From Pseudohaliea sp964438205 (GTDB lineage: Bacteria > Pseudomonadota > Gammaproteobacteria > Pseudomonadales > Halieaceae), in NCBI GenBank assembly GCA_964438205.1, contig CAYTJQ010000018.1, forward strand, positions 1 through 59,436: a DNA stretch of 59,436 bases. The letters run 5' to 3'. The notes under the pieces were generated by a model, which was given only the letters and a program-made list of their open reading frames with translations, had not been told where the DNA came from and did no database searches. Below are positions 17,697-26,595 of this stretch, piece by piece; within the stretch, counting starts at the first letter, position 1, and every line of letters starts with the position of its first letter. The position numbers and the translations under genes are program-made.

Positions 17697-19040
17697 TCAG
17701 CCCTCCTTCTCGATGCGCGTCAGGTTATCCCGAAGGATCGGCCCGTACTCGTACTTACCGGGGCACACGTAGGTGCACAGCGCGACGTCCTCCTCGTCCA
17801 GTTCCAGGGCCCCGAGGAGCTGGGCCGTCTCCGTGTCGCCGACGATCAGCGAACGGAGCAGCTGCGTCGGCAGCATATCCATGGGCACCACGGTCTCGTA
17901 GCTGCCCACGGGTACCATGGCGCGCTCGCTGCCGTTGGTGGTGGTGGTCATCGGCAGGGGGCGCGTGCCGAGCAGGCTGCTCAGGTAGATACGCAGGTTG
18001 GAATGCCGGTTGCGGCCGGGGCTCAGCCAGCCGAGGAACTCGCGGTCCCGTCCCTCGGCGAGCACGGAGACCTGGTTGTGGTAGCGCCCGAGATAGCTTG
18101 TCGCACTGCGAAGACGGCGGCCGCCGAGGACGGAACCGGAGATGATGCGGTTGTCGCCGCCCTTCACCTCGCCGGCCAGCAGGGCCTCGAGGTCGGCACC
18201 GACCCGGGTGCGCACGAGGCGCGGGTTTTCCACCTGCGGGCCGGCCAGGGCGATCACGCGGTCCGTGTAGAGCCGGCCGTCGAGGAACAGGCGGCCGATA
18301 GCGATCACGTCCTGGTAGCCGATGTACCAGGCCATGCGTTCGGCCGTGGCGCCGAGCAGGAAGTGGATATGCGTGCCCGGCAGGCCCGCGGGGTGCGGCC
18401 CGTCGAACTCGGCGCGCTCGATGGTCGCAGCAGTGCCGCCGGGAATGTCTGCCCCGGGCGCCGTGCACAGGTAGGTCCTCCCGCCCGTGAGGCCGGCGAG
18501 GAGATCGAGACCGAGGCCGAAAGCGTCGGCCTGCTCGGCGATGATGACCGCGGGGTCGGGGGCCAGCGGGTGCGTGTCGATGGCGGTCACGAAGATCGCC
18601 GCCGGCTCTGCGTCCACCGCCGGCACCTTGCTGAAGGGCCGGGTGCGCAGGGCCGTCCACAGGCCCGACCTGACCAGCGTCTCGCGCAGAGCGCCGTCGT
18701 CGAGGCCGCGGGCCGCGTCGGCACTGTGGGCGCCGAAGTCCACCGCGTCGTCGCCGTCCACCTCGATCACCACCGACTGCAGCACGCGCTTGGCGCCGCG
18801 GTTGATGGCGCTGACCGTGCCGGCCGCCGGGGCCGTGTAAGTGACCCCGGGCGTCTTCTTGTCGGTGAACAGGATATCGCCGAGCCTGACCCGGTCCCCC
18901 TGGCTCACTTCCATCGTCGGCTTCATGCCGGGGTAGTCGAACCCGACGACGGCGACGGCGCGGGCCGGCGGCGCGTCGTGGATGGCCTGCTGGGGTGCGC
19001 CCTGGATAGGGATATCCAGGCCCCTCTTGATTTTGATCAT
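17697..19040 (-). CDS. nqrA: Na+-translocating NADH:quinone reductase subunit A
   Basis: Peripheral cytoplasmic subunit of Na+-NQR, implicated in quinone binding. The 447-residue product begins MIKIKRGLDIPIQGAP, matching the family, with an early biotinyl-like domain (VSQGDRVRLGDILFTDKKTP, then AAGTVSAINRGAKR) and CxxxC-type cysteines near the C-terminus (CTYVCPGKYEYGPILR). First gene of the nqrABCDEF-apbE-nqrM-lolCDE unit, with a leader of about 130 nt and a weak Shine-Dalgarno (GCAGG). Confidence 0.97.
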   Translation of the reverse strand: MIKIKRGLDIPIQGAPQQAIHDAPPARAVAVVGFDYPGMKPTMEVSQGDRVRLGDILFTDKKTPGVTYTAPAAGTVSAINRGAKRVLQSVVIEVDGDDAVDFGAHSADAARGLDDGALRETLVRSGLWTALRTRPFSKVPAVDAEPAAIFVTAIDTHPLAPDPAVIIAEQADAFGLGLDLLAGLTGGRTYLCTAPGADIPGGTAATIERAEFDGPHPAGLPGTHIHFLLGATAERMAWYIGYQDVIAIGRLFLDGRLYTDRVIALAGPQVENPRLVRTRVGADLEALLAGEVKGGDNRIISGSVLGGRRLRSATSYLGRYHNQVSVLAEGRDREFLGWLSPGRNRHSNLRIYLSSLLGTRPLPMTTTTNGSERAMVPVGSYETVVPMDMLPTQLLRSLIVGDTETAQLLGALELDEEDVALCTYVCPGKYEYGPILRDNLTRIEKEG

Positions 19041-19178
19041 GCAAACAGCCTGCGGTGCAAAAAACCAGTGACGGAGGACGCAAACAAAACCAGAAGGGCG
19101 CGCCGGGCGTACCCTACTTGCGGGAGTCCCACCCGCGGAAGGCCGGGAGACAGCAGCGGCGCCGCTTCAGGCGCGCGC

Positions 19179-19207
19179 ATTATAGCGAAAGGTGCAGAGC
19201 CTGTGCC
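19179..19207 (-). promoter_or_regulatory. Predicted promoter of the nqr operon; 19041-19285 otherwise non-coding
   Basis: A perfect TATAAT on the minus strand (19179-19184) lies about 140 bp upstream of nqrA. The hexamer 17 bp further upstream (GGCACA, 19202-19207) is a poor -35. The transcribed leader contains a short GCGGG/CCCGC stem (about 19120-19136) and two near-identical T-rich stretches (CTGGTTTTGTTTGC and CTGGTTTTTTGC, between about 19055 and 19100). I recognise no riboswitch. Nothing else is visible between nqrA and gap. Confidence 0.5.
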
Positions 19208-19285
19208 ACTATCACAGCCACCCGCTTGCGGCGCCAATATACCCCGCGTACGGCCCGCGGCGCAGCAGCGCCGGCGCCTCCGGCG

Positions 19286-20755
19286 TCACTGTTCCTTCGG
19301 GTATACCCGGTAGTCGATGCCGGCCATCTGCTCGAGGATGCGATGCACCTGGCAGCTGTAGCCAAACTCGTTGTCGTACCAGAGATAGACCACGACGTGG
19401 CTGCCATTGACGATGCTCGCCTGGGCGTCGTAGACGCACGCGGTGCGCGAGCCGACAAAGTCCGAGGACACCACTTCCGGGGAGTTCGAGTAGTCGATCT
19501 GCTTGCGCATCTCCGAGTGCAGCGCCACGCCGCGCATGTACTCGTTCAACTCTTCCACGGTCGTCTCCCGCCCCAGGGTCAGGTTCAGGATTGCCATGGA
19601 CACGTTCGGCGTCGGCACGCGGATCGCGTTGCCCGTGAGCTTGCCCTGCAGCTGCGGCAGCACCTTGGCGACGGCCTTGGCGGCGCCCGTTTCCGTCAGC
19701 ACCATGTTCAGCGGCGCGCTGCGGCCCCGCCGGTCCGCCTTGTGGTAGTTGTCGATCAGATTCTGGTCATTGGTGTAGGCGTGCACCGTCTCCACGTGTC
19801 CGGTCACGATGCCGAACTTGTCATCGAGGGCTTTCAGCGGCGGCACGATAGCGTTGGTGGTGCAGGAAGCCGCGGAGATGATCCGGTCCGTCGGCTCGAT
19901 GGCATCGCTGTTGATGCCGGCGACGATGTTCTTGAGATCGCCCTTCCCCGGCGCCGTCAGAATCACCTTGGCCACGCCCTTTGACTTCAGGTGCTGGCCG
20001 AGACCCTCCTCGTCGCGCCAGACGCCGGTGTTGTCGACGACGATGGCGTTGTTGATGCCGTAGGCGGTGTAATCGATGCTGTCCGGCGAGTCGGCATAGA
20101 TCACCTTCACCTCGTTGCCGTTGGCAACGAAGGACTGGCGCTCCTCGTCGACGCGGATGGTGCCGTCGAAGGCGCCGTGGACCGAGTCCCTGCGCAGCAG
20201 GCTGGCACGCTTGACCAGGTCGTTCTCCGCCTTGCCCTTGCGCACGACAACGGCGCGCAGGCGCAGGCCGTCACCGCCGTCGGTCTTGTCGATGAGGATG
20301 CGCGCCATGAGGCGCCCGATGCGGCCGAAGCCGTAGAGCACCACGTCGACGGGCTCGTCCACGGGCTTTTCGGTGCTGCCGATGAGGTCTGCGACTTCGT
20401 CGCGCACGTAGTCCTCGAGGCTGCGGCCCTCGCCGCGATGCTTGTCGAAATAGTCGACGCTGAGGCGCCCCACGTCGATGTGGGCGGGGCCGAGATCCAG
20501 CTTGCTGAGGATATCCAGGACCCGGGAGGTCTCGAACTCCGACAGTTCATTGCCCTCGACCTGGCGCACGTAGCGGTGCGCCTTCATGATCTCGAGCACG
20601 GAGCGGTTCACCATGGCGCGGCCGTAGATATAGCACTTGACGCTGTGCTCCCGGGCGAGTCGCCCGACGATGGGGATCATGGCCTCGGCGAGCGCCTCGC
20701 GCTCTTTCCAGTCGCGGAAGTAATCGTCCGGGCGGGGTCTCTTGCGGTCGTTCAC
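19286..20755 (-). CDS. gap: Glyceraldehyde-3-phosphate dehydrogenase, N-terminally extended type
   Basis: NAD(P)-dependent GAPDH of glycolysis/gluconeogenesis. Residues about 135-489 are a normal GAPDH: dinucleotide motif YGFGRIGRLMARIL, catalytic cysteine in SAASCTTNAI, HAYTNDQNL, GAAKAVAKVLPQL and WYDNEFGYS. About 130 extra N-terminal residues (from MNDRKRPRPDDYFRDW) have no motif I recognise. The same long form occurs in Pseudomonas beside mfd and nqr. GTG start with GGAGAG 8 nt upstream. It is transcribed divergently from mfd. Confidence 0.92.
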   Translation of the reverse strand: MNDRKRPRPDDYFRDWKEREALAEAMIPIVGRLAREHSVKCYIYGRAMVNRSVLEIMKAHRYVRQVEGNELSEFETSRVLDILSKLDLGPAHIDVGRLSVDYFDKHRGEGRSLEDYVRDEVADLIGSTEKPVDEPVDVVLYGFGRIGRLMARILIDKTDGGDGLRLRAVVVRKGKAENDLVKRASLLRRDSVHGAFDGTIRVDEERQSFVANGNEVKVIYADSPDSIDYTAYGINNAIVVDNTGVWRDEEGLGQHLKSKGVAKVILTAPGKGDLKNIVAGINSDAIEPTDRIISAASCTTNAIVPPLKALDDKFGIVTGHVETVHAYTNDQNLIDNYHKADRRGRSAPLNMVLTETGAAKAVAKVLPQLQGKLTGNAIRVPTPNVSMAILNLTLGRETTVEELNEYMRGVALHSEMRKQIDYSNSPEVVSSDFVGSRTACVYDAQASIVNGSHVVVYLWYDNEFGYSCQVHRILEQMAGIDYRVYPKEQ

Positions 20756-20793
20756 GGCTATGCTCTCCGGGGGGGTCTCGGCGCGAAGCGCGC

Positions 20794-20822
20794 ATTATCT
20801 ATTTCCGGCACCGGTGCCGCAA
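20794..20822 (-). promoter_or_regulatory. Predicted sigma-70 promoter for gap
   Basis: TTGCGG (20817-20822) and GATAAT (20794-20799) with a 17-bp spacer on the minus strand, about 40 bp upstream of the gap GTG. Inferred by eye. Confidence 0.5.
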
Positions 20823-20860
20823 GGAAGGCCCGGGGGGGCGTGTGCAGCGTCCCGGCTCGC

Positions 20861-20889
20861 TGGAGCGGCTGCGGTGAAGCCCTTACAAT
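20861..20889 (+). promoter_or_regulatory. Predicted promoter for mfd
   Basis: TGGAGC (20861-20866) and TACAAT (20884-20889) with a 17-bp spacer, about 30 bp before the mfd ATG. The -10 is good and the -35 weak. It is placed back to back with the gap promoter in a 165-bp divergent region. Confidence 0.4.
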
Positions 20890-20920
20890 ATGCCGCCCTT
20901 TCGGCGCAGCACGTCCCAAG

Positions 20921-23900
20921 ATGTTCAAAGACAAGCTCCTGGCAACGCCCTGGCCCGCCACGGCCGGCTCCCGTACCGCCGCCGGCCCCTTCCCCGGAAG
21001 CGCGGGTAGCGCCTGCATCGCCGAGCTTGCCGGTGAAGGACGGCTGCTGCTCGTCATCGCCGAGGACACGCAGGCTGCCCTGGCCCTCGAGCGCGAGCTG
21101 CCCTTCTTCGTCGCGCCCGGCACGGAGGTGCTGGCGCTGCCGGACTGGGAGACCCTGCCCTACGATCATTTCTCCCCGCACCAGGACATTGTTTCCGAGC
21201 GCCTGCAGACGCTCTACCGCCTGCCGGCCCTGGACGCCGGCATTCTCATCGTCCCGGTGTCGACGCTCATGCACCGGCTGCCGCCGCGGGACTACGTACT
21301 CGGCGCCAGTCTCATGCTCGAGACCGGCAGCGCCCTCGACGTCGACCGCTTCCGCCGGCGCCTCGAGCGCAGCGGCTACCGCCACGTGGAAACGGTCTAC
21401 GAGCACGGCGAGTTCGCGCTCCGCGGCGCCCTCATCGACATCTTTCCCATGGGCTCGCCGCTGCCGTACCGCATCGACCTCCTCGACGACGAGGTCGACA
21501 CGCTGCGCACCTTCGACCCGGAGACGCAGCGCACGGTGGCGCGCATGGACGCGGTGCGCCTGCTACCGGCACGCGAGTTCCCGCTGACCCGGGATGCCAT
21601 CGCCCGCTTCCAGCAGCACTGGTACGAGCAGTTCGAGGGCGACCCGGACCAGAGCTCGGTGTTCACGGAAGTGAGTGCCGGCCGCGTTCCCGGCGGCTGC
21701 GAGTACTACCTCCCGCTGTTTTTCGACCACTGCGAGACGCTCTTCGAGTACCTGCCCGAGGACGCCGCCGTGATCACCGTGGGCCGTCACTACGAGGCGG
21801 CGCAGCGGTTCTGGGATGAGATAGCCGAGCGCTACAGCGAATACGGCATCGACAGCAGGCGGCCCCTGCTCCCACCCGCTGTCGGCTTCCTGCCGGTGGA
21901 GGAGCTCTACCGCCAGCTCAAGGGGCATGCGGTGCTCGAGCTGCGCCTTTCCGCTGAGGCCCCGGTCCACGTTCCCAGCGGTGCCCTGGAGCCGCCGCGC
22001 AGCGACGGCGCCAGCCGCAGCGAGCTGCCGGCGCGTCTCGCTGCCCTGACCGAAGGCCACGACGCACCGGTGCTGCTCTGTGCGGAATCGGCAGGCCGCC
22101 GCGAGGTGCTGCTCGAGGCCCTGGCCGCCGCCGGCATCGAGCCGGAGCCGGTGGACAGCTGGCCCGCCTTCCTGGTGGACCCCGCGCCGCTGGCTATCTC
22201 CGTCGCGCCGATCGACCGCGGCCTGTACCTCGGCCCCGGCGCGCCCATGCTCCTGTGCGAGGCCCAGCTTTACGGTACCCGCGTGGCCCAGCGGCGACGG
22301 CGCAAGCGCGAGACGGCGGCCGACGCGGATGCGGTCTTCCGCGACCTCAACGAGCTGCGTCCCGGCGCGCCGGTGGTTCACCTCGAGCACGGCGTGGGGC
22401 GCTATGTGGGCCTCACCAATCTCGCCGTGGACGGCGCCGATGCGGAATTCCTGACCCTCGAGTACGCGGAGGGCGCGCGCCTCTACGTGCCGGTGGCCGC
22501 GCTGCACCTGATCAGCCGCTACGCCGGCAGTGAGCCGGAGCTGGCACCGCTGCACCGGCTGGGCTCGGGGCAGTGGGAGCGTGCGCGCCGCAAGGCGAGC
22601 GAGAAAGCCTCGGACGTGGCGGCGCAGCTGCTCGAGGTCTACGCCCGGCGGGAGGCCCGCGCGGGCTTTGCCTTCGAACTGCCGCAGGAAGACTACGCGC
22701 GCTTCGCGGCCGCCTTTCCCTTCGAGGAGACCCCGGACCAGGAGGCGGCCATCGCCGCCGTGCTCGACGACATGCAGAGCGAGCGCGTAATGGACCGGCT
22801 GGTCTGCGGCGACGTAGGCTTCGGCAAGACCGAGGTCGCCATGCGCGCCGCCTTTGTCGCCGTCGCCAATGGCAAGCAGGTCGCCATGCTGGTGCCCACC
22901 ACCCTGCTGGCGCAGCAGCATCACAGTTCGCTGTCGGACCGCTTCGCCGACTGGCCCTACCGGGTGGAGGTACTGTCGCGATTCCGCACGGCGGCAGAGG
23001 TTCGGCGCATCGGCGAGCGCATGGCCGCCGGCGAGATCGACATCCTCGTCGGCACGCACAAGCTGCTGCAGAGCGATTTCCGCTTCCGGGACCTGGGCCT
23101 GCTGATCATCGACGAGGAACACCGTTTCGGGGTCAAGCAGAAGGACGCGATCAAGGCGCTGCGGGCACAGGTGGACATCCTGACGCTCACGGCGACGCCG
23201 ATCCCGCGCACGCTGAACATGGCCCTGGGCGGCATGCGCGATCTCTCGATCATCGCCACGCCACCCGCGCGGCGCCTGTCCATCAAGACCTTCGTCCGGG
23301 AGCACAGCGCCGCCCTGGTGAAAGAGGCCGTGCTTCGCGAGACCCTGCGCGGCGGCCAGGTGTTCTACCTGCACAACGAGGTGCGCACCATCGAGGAGAC
23401 GGCGCGCAAGCTGCGCGAGCTGCTGCCGGACCTCGCTATCGCGGTCGCTCACGGGCAGCTGCGCGAGACGGAGCTCGAGCGGGTCATGGCGGACTTCTAC
23501 CACAAGCGCGCCCACGTGCTGGTGTGCACCACCATCGTGGAGACGGGGATCGATATCCCCAACGCCAACACCCTCATCCTCGAGCGCGCGGACCGCTTCG
23601 GCCTCGCCCAGCTGCACCAGCTCCGCGGCCGCGTCGGCCGCTCGCACCACCAGGCCTATGCCTACCTGCTCTGTCCCCCGCGCCCGGCGATGACCGCCGA
23701 TGCCGCCAAGCGCCTCGATGCCATCGAGGCCGCCGGCGACCTCGGGGCCGGCTACCAGCTCGCCACGCACGACCTCGAGATCCGCGGCGCCGGCGAACTA
23801 CTGGGCGACGAGCAGAGCGGGCAGATCCAGAGCGTCGGCTTCGGCATGTACCTCGACATGCTCCAGCGCGCGGTGGCCGCGCTGCGCCGCGGCGAAATTC

Positions 23901-24382
23901 CCGACACCGACGCGCCCTTCGCGGCGGGAACGGAGATCAACCTTCACGTGCCGGCGCTCATTCCCGAGGACTACCTGCCGGACACCAATACGCGCCTCGT
24001 CCTCTACAAGCGCATCGCCGCCGCCGGCAGCGACGGGGCCCTCCGCGACCTGCAGGTAGAAATGATCGACCGCTTCGGTCTGCTGCCCGAGGCGGTGAAG
24101 CGGCTGTTCACCATCGGCCGCCTGCGGGTGGCCGCGGAGCCCCTGGGGATCAGCAACCTTGAGCTGGGTCCGGACGGTGGTACCATCGATTTCCGGGAAT
24201 CCACTGCCATCGATCCCATGACTCTCGTGACTCTCGTACAGGGCGATCCCGCCGGCTACCAGCTCGCCGGTGCCACGCGCCTCCGCATACGCGCCCGGCT
24301 GCCGGAGCCGGCACAGCGCGTCGCCCTGGCGGAGACGCTCATCGACCGCTTTGCCGCCGGCGTCAATGCGCCCGCCGCCTGA
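20921..24382 (+). CDS. mfd: Transcription-repair coupling factor
   Basis: ATP-dependent translocase that removes RNA polymerase stalled at DNA damage and recruits UvrA. The 1153-residue product matches E. coli Mfd (1148). It has a UvrB-like N-terminal region (ALPDWETLPYDHFSPHQDI), an RNA-polymerase-interacting region near 480-550 (GVGRYVGL), Walker A GFGKTE at about 630, DEEH at about 731, helicase motifs LTATPIPRTLNMAL, a TRG region (LHQLRGRVGRSHHQAYAY) and a C-terminal D7 domain. I chose the ATG at 20921 by homology; the frame is open far upstream only as antisense of gap. The Shine-Dalgarno is weak. The 3' end overlaps csiV by 17 bp. Confidence 0.97.
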   Translation: MFKDKLLATPWPATAGSRTAAGPFPGSAGSACIAELAGEGRLLLVIAEDTQAALALERELPFFVAPGTEVLALPDWETLPYDHFSPHQDIVSERLQTLYRLPALDAGILIVPVSTLMHRLPPRDYVLGASLMLETGSALDVDRFRRRLERSGYRHVETVYEHGEFALRGALIDIFPMGSPLPYRIDLLDDEVDTLRTFDPETQRTVARMDAVRLLPAREFPLTRDAIARFQQHWYEQFEGDPDQSSVFTEVSAGRVPGGCEYYLPLFFDHCETLFEYLPEDAAVITVGRHYEAAQRFWDEIAERYSEYGIDSRRPLLPPAVGFLPVEELYRQLKGHAVLELRLSAEAPVHVPSGALEPPRSDGASRSELPARLAALTEGHDAPVLLCAESAGRREVLLEALAAAGIEPEPVDSWPAFLVDPAPLAISVAPIDRGLYLGPGAPMLLCEAQLYGTRVAQRRRRKRETAADADAVFRDLNELRPGAPVVHLEHGVGRYVGLTNLAVDGADAEFLTLEYAEGARLYVPVAALHLISRYAGSEPELAPLHRLGSGQWERARRKASEKASDVAAQLLEVYARREARAGFAFELPQEDYARFAAAFPFEETPDQEAAIAAVLDDMQSERVMDRLVCGDVGFGKTEVAMRAAFVAVANGKQVAMLVPTTLLAQQHHSSLSDRFADWPYRVEVLSRFRTAAEVRRIGERMAAGEIDILVGTHKLLQSDFRFRDLGLLIIDEEHRFGVKQKDAIKALRAQVDILTLTATPIPRTLNMALGGMRDLSIIATPPARRLSIKTFVREHSAALVKEAVLRETLRGGQVFYLHNEVRTIEETARKLRELLPDLAIAVAHGQLRETELERVMADFYHKRAHVLVCTTIVETGIDIPNANTLILERADRFGLAQLHQLRGRVGRSHHQAYAYLLCPPRPAMTADAAKRLDAIEAAGDLGAGYQLATHDLEIRGAGELLGDEQSGQIQSVGFGMYLDMLQRAVAALRRGEIPDTDAPFAAGTEINLHVPALIPEDYLPDTNTRLVLYKRIAAAGSDGALRDLQVEMIDRFGLLPEAVKRLFTIGRLRVAAEPLGISNLELGPDGGTIDFRESTAIDPMTLVTLVQGDPAGYQLAGATRLRIRARLPEPAQRVALAETLIDRFAAGVNAPAA

Positions 24383-25637
24383 GCGCCTGCCGGCCCTCGC
24401 CCTGGCGGCCGCGCTCGCGGCGCTGCCTGCCCTGGCCCGGGACGACGCCGAGACGCCCCCCTGGTACCGCGTGGAGCTGCTGGTTTTCCGTTACACGGAC
24501 CCGGCAGCGCTGGAGGCCGAAGCCTGGCCCGTCTACCCGGAGACGGCCTACCCGGAGCGCTACCGCTTCCTGGTCGAGCGCGCCCTCGCCGACCGGCGCC
24601 TCACCGCCCGCCCGGGCGCAGCGAGCCGCATCGACGACCTGGGCCAACAGCGACTGCGCCTCGCGCCGCCGCCCGTCGCCCCCGACCCGAACGGCCCGCC
24701 ACCGGTGGTGCCGGACCTGCTCACCCTGCTGCCCCTCGAGCCCGATCGGCCAGACGGACACATCGGCGCTGCAGAGCCGCGGGATCCGAACGACCCCGTG
24801 GCAGCCCCCGACCCGAACACCCCGGGGACGGCGCCCGACCCGAACGACCCGCCCCCGCTGCCGCCCGCCTTCACCGTCCTTGATGCGCGCGAACTGCCCG
24901 CCGGCCGCCTGGCCCGCGACGGTGGGTACGAGGTACTCTGGCACGAGGCCTGGCTGCAGCCGCTGCGCGGCGAGGCCGACGCGGTCCCGCTGCTGCTCGA
25001 CCGCTCCGGGGACCCGGACCGGGAGCCCTGGCCGCGCCTGCAGGGCAGCGTGCGGCTCTATCTCTCCCGCTACCTGCACCTCGAAACGGCGCTGTGGCTG
25101 AACACCGAGGGCAGCTACCTGCCCGAAGGCTGGCAGGCCGATGCACCGCCCCTGGCGCCGCCCTCCCTGGTCGTCGAACCCGCCCCGCTCCCGCAGCGCG
25201 ACCCGGCGCAGGCGCTGCTGGCCGGCGAGCCCCGGCGCCCCGACGCGCGCCTCGCGGACGGCAGCCTGGCCTGGGACGGGCCGCTGCGGGTACCCGCGGA
25301 CCCGGTCGCGGAAGAGGCCGAGGCGGCAAAGCGGGTCGCGCAGGACCCGAACGCGCCGCAAGATCCGAACGCACCGCAAGACCCGAACGCCCCCGTCAGC
25401 TGGCCCTGGCGCCACAGCATCGTGCTCGAGGCCGAGCGGCGCATGCGCAGCGGCGAAACGCACTACCTCGACCACCCGCTCTTCGGGGTGGTCGTGCGCC
25501 TGGAACCGCTGGAGCCGAAGGAACTCGAGGTCCTGGGCGAGGAACTCGCGGACCCGGCCTGGGCCGGGCGCCACGGTCGCGCGGACCGCCCGATCGGACC
25601 GGGCGACGGGTCGTCTAGACGCGACGACGCGCCGTAA
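24366..25637 (+). CDS. CsiV-family envelope protein with DPN repeats
   Basis: Periplasmic protein of the CsiV (peptidoglycan-binding) family, which in gammaproteobacteria commonly follows mfd. The 423-residue product has a signal peptide (LPALALAAALAALPALARDD) and the family start WYRVELLVFRYTD. The C-terminal part has RLYLSRYLHLETALWL and the closing HPLFGVVVRLEPLE. Two Pro/Asp/Asn-rich inserts with DPN units interrupt it, around residues 105-165 (PDPNGPP, RDPNDP, PDPNTP, PDPNDP) and 326-343 (three tandem QDPNAP). I chose the ATG at 24366, which overlaps the mfd end. Its function in this organism is not established. Confidence 0.8.
   Translation: MRPPPERLPALALAAALAALPALARDDAETPPWYRVELLVFRYTDPAALEAEAWPVYPETAYPERYRFLVERALADRRLTARPGAASRIDDLGQQRLRLAPPPVAPDPNGPPPVVPDLLTLLPLEPDRPDGHIGAAEPRDPNDPVAAPDPNTPGTAPDPNDPPPLPPAFTVLDARELPAGRLARDGGYEVLWHEAWLQPLRGEADAVPLLLDRSGDPDREPWPRLQGSVRLYLSRYLHLETALWLNTEGSYLPEGWQADAPPLAPPSLVVEPAPLPQRDPAQALLAGEPRRPDARLADGSLAWDGPLRVPADPVAEEAEAAKRVAQDPNAPQDPNAPQDPNAPVSWPWRHSIVLEAERRMRSGETHYLDHPLFGVVVRLEPLEPKELEVLGEELADPAWAGRHGRADRPIGPGDGSSRRDDAP
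25341..25394 (+). repeat. Three tandem 18-bp repeats encoding QDPNAP
   Basis: Three consecutive in-frame 18-bp units at 25341-25358, 25359-25376 and 25377-25394, each encoding QDPNAP. The units differ at third positions (CAG/CAA, GAC/GAT, GCG/GCA/GCC), so the peptide is more conserved than the DNA. That suggests selection or an old duplication rather than recent slippage. Confidence 0.9.
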
Positions 25638-26361
25638 GAAAGGCCCGCAACAGCGCCGTCACGGCGCCCGCCTCGCGGGCCAGCACCTCGCCCATCGCCG
25701 CCAGGGTCAGCGGCTGGTCGTCCAGCCCCGGGGCCGCATTCACCACCATGCAAATCGACGCATAGGGCAGCTCCAGCTCCCGCGCCAGCGCCGCTTCCGG
25801 CATCCCTGTCATGCCGACGAGATCACAGCCGTCACCGCGCAGCCGCCGGATCTCCGCTGCCGTTTCCAGCCTCGGGCCCTGCGTGACCCCGAGCACGCCG
25901 CCGTCCCTGCAGCCTATCCCCGCCTCCTGCGCCGCCATGAGCAGCGCCCGGCGCAGCGCCGGGTCGTAGGGCTCGGTGAAGTCGCAGTGGCGAACCGGGC
26001 GGTCACCGCCCTCGTCCACGGTGTGCTCACGGCCCCAGGTGTAATCGATGAGCTGGTCCGGCAGCACCAGCTGTCCCGGACCGCAGGCCTCGTGTATCCC
26101 CCCGACGGCATTGATGGCGACCACGGCGGCGGCGCCGAGCTCGCGCAGTGCCCAGAGGTTGGCGCGGTAGTTGATGCGGTGCGGCGGCAGCGCGCGGGAC
26201 CTGCCGTGCCGCTGCAGGAAGAGAACCGGCACGCCCTCGATGGTACCGGCCTCGATGGGACCGGACGGTGTCCCGTAGGGGGTTTCGCAGGCCCGTCCTT
26301 CGACAGCCTCGAGGCCGGCCAGTGCGTCGATGCCGGTCCCCCCGATGATGGCGACGCTCAT
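25615..26361 (-). CDS. S-methyl-5'-thioinosine (or thioadenosine) phosphorylase
   Basis: Purine nucleoside phosphorylase family 2 (MTAP/MTIP) enzyme salvaging methylthio-nucleosides from polyamine and quorum-signal synthesis. The 248-residue product has the phosphate-binding start IIGGTGID, the RHG motif (FLQRHGRSRALPPHRINYRAN), NAVGGI, the VTQGPRLET loop and the substrate-binding GMTGMPEAALARELELPYA. In Pseudomonas the orthologue at this position beside csiV prefers methylthioinosine, so I favour MTIP. Sequence alone does not settle MTIP versus MTAP. The stop overlaps csiV by 23 bp, tail to tail. Confidence 0.88.
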   Translation of the reverse strand: MSVAIIGGTGIDALAGLEAVEGRACETPYGTPSGPIEAGTIEGVPVLFLQRHGRSRALPPHRINYRANLWALRELGAAAVVAINAVGGIHEACGPGQLVLPDQLIDYTWGREHTVDEGGDRPVRHCDFTEPYDPALRRALLMAAQEAGIGCRDGGVLGVTQGPRLETAAEIRRLRGDGCDLVGMTGMPEAALARELELPYASICMVVNAAPGLDDQPLTLAAMGEVLAREAGAVTALLRAFLTARRRV

Positions 26362-26402
26362 CGCGCCGCCCCCGCGAATTTAGACATTTTTAGCATGACA
26401 CT

Positions 26403-26431
26403 GCGACAGACCATGATGCTTCTCCTATAAG
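26403..26431 (+). promoter_or_regulatory. Possible promoter and long leader of the 26.6-kb small gene
   Basis: GCGACA (26403-26408) and TATAAG (26426-26431), spacer 17 bp. This would give a leader of about 158 nt to the ATG at 26596. Near its end CCTGC (26565-26569) can pair with GCAGG (26580-26584), which overlaps the AGGAGG Shine-Dalgarno; the stem is short. Nothing else is visible in 26362-26595. Confidence 0.35.
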
Positions 26432-26595
26432 CAGGCAGCGCCGCCCGCGCGGAGCGGCCGCCAGGTCGTTGATTGCAAACGGGAAAGGGCCGGCCGGGGC
26501 GCCCTCTGTACGCGGTGCGGGGCGCGTCGCGGGGCGCGCGCCGTAGATGGACAGCCGCCCGGCACCTGCTAACTTTCTGGCAGGAGGACGATAGC

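Noticed and set aside
19190..19208. Sigma-54-like GG-N10-GC motif upstream of nqrA (TGGCACAGGCTCTGCA)
   Set aside because: It overlaps the spacer and -35 of a promoter with a perfect TATAAT. There is no enhancer-like site or sigma-54 activator nearby, so chance is more likely.
21563..23770. 735-residue open frame on the minus strand
   Set aside because: Antisense to mfd, whose motifs are complete; the product has low-complexity shadow composition.
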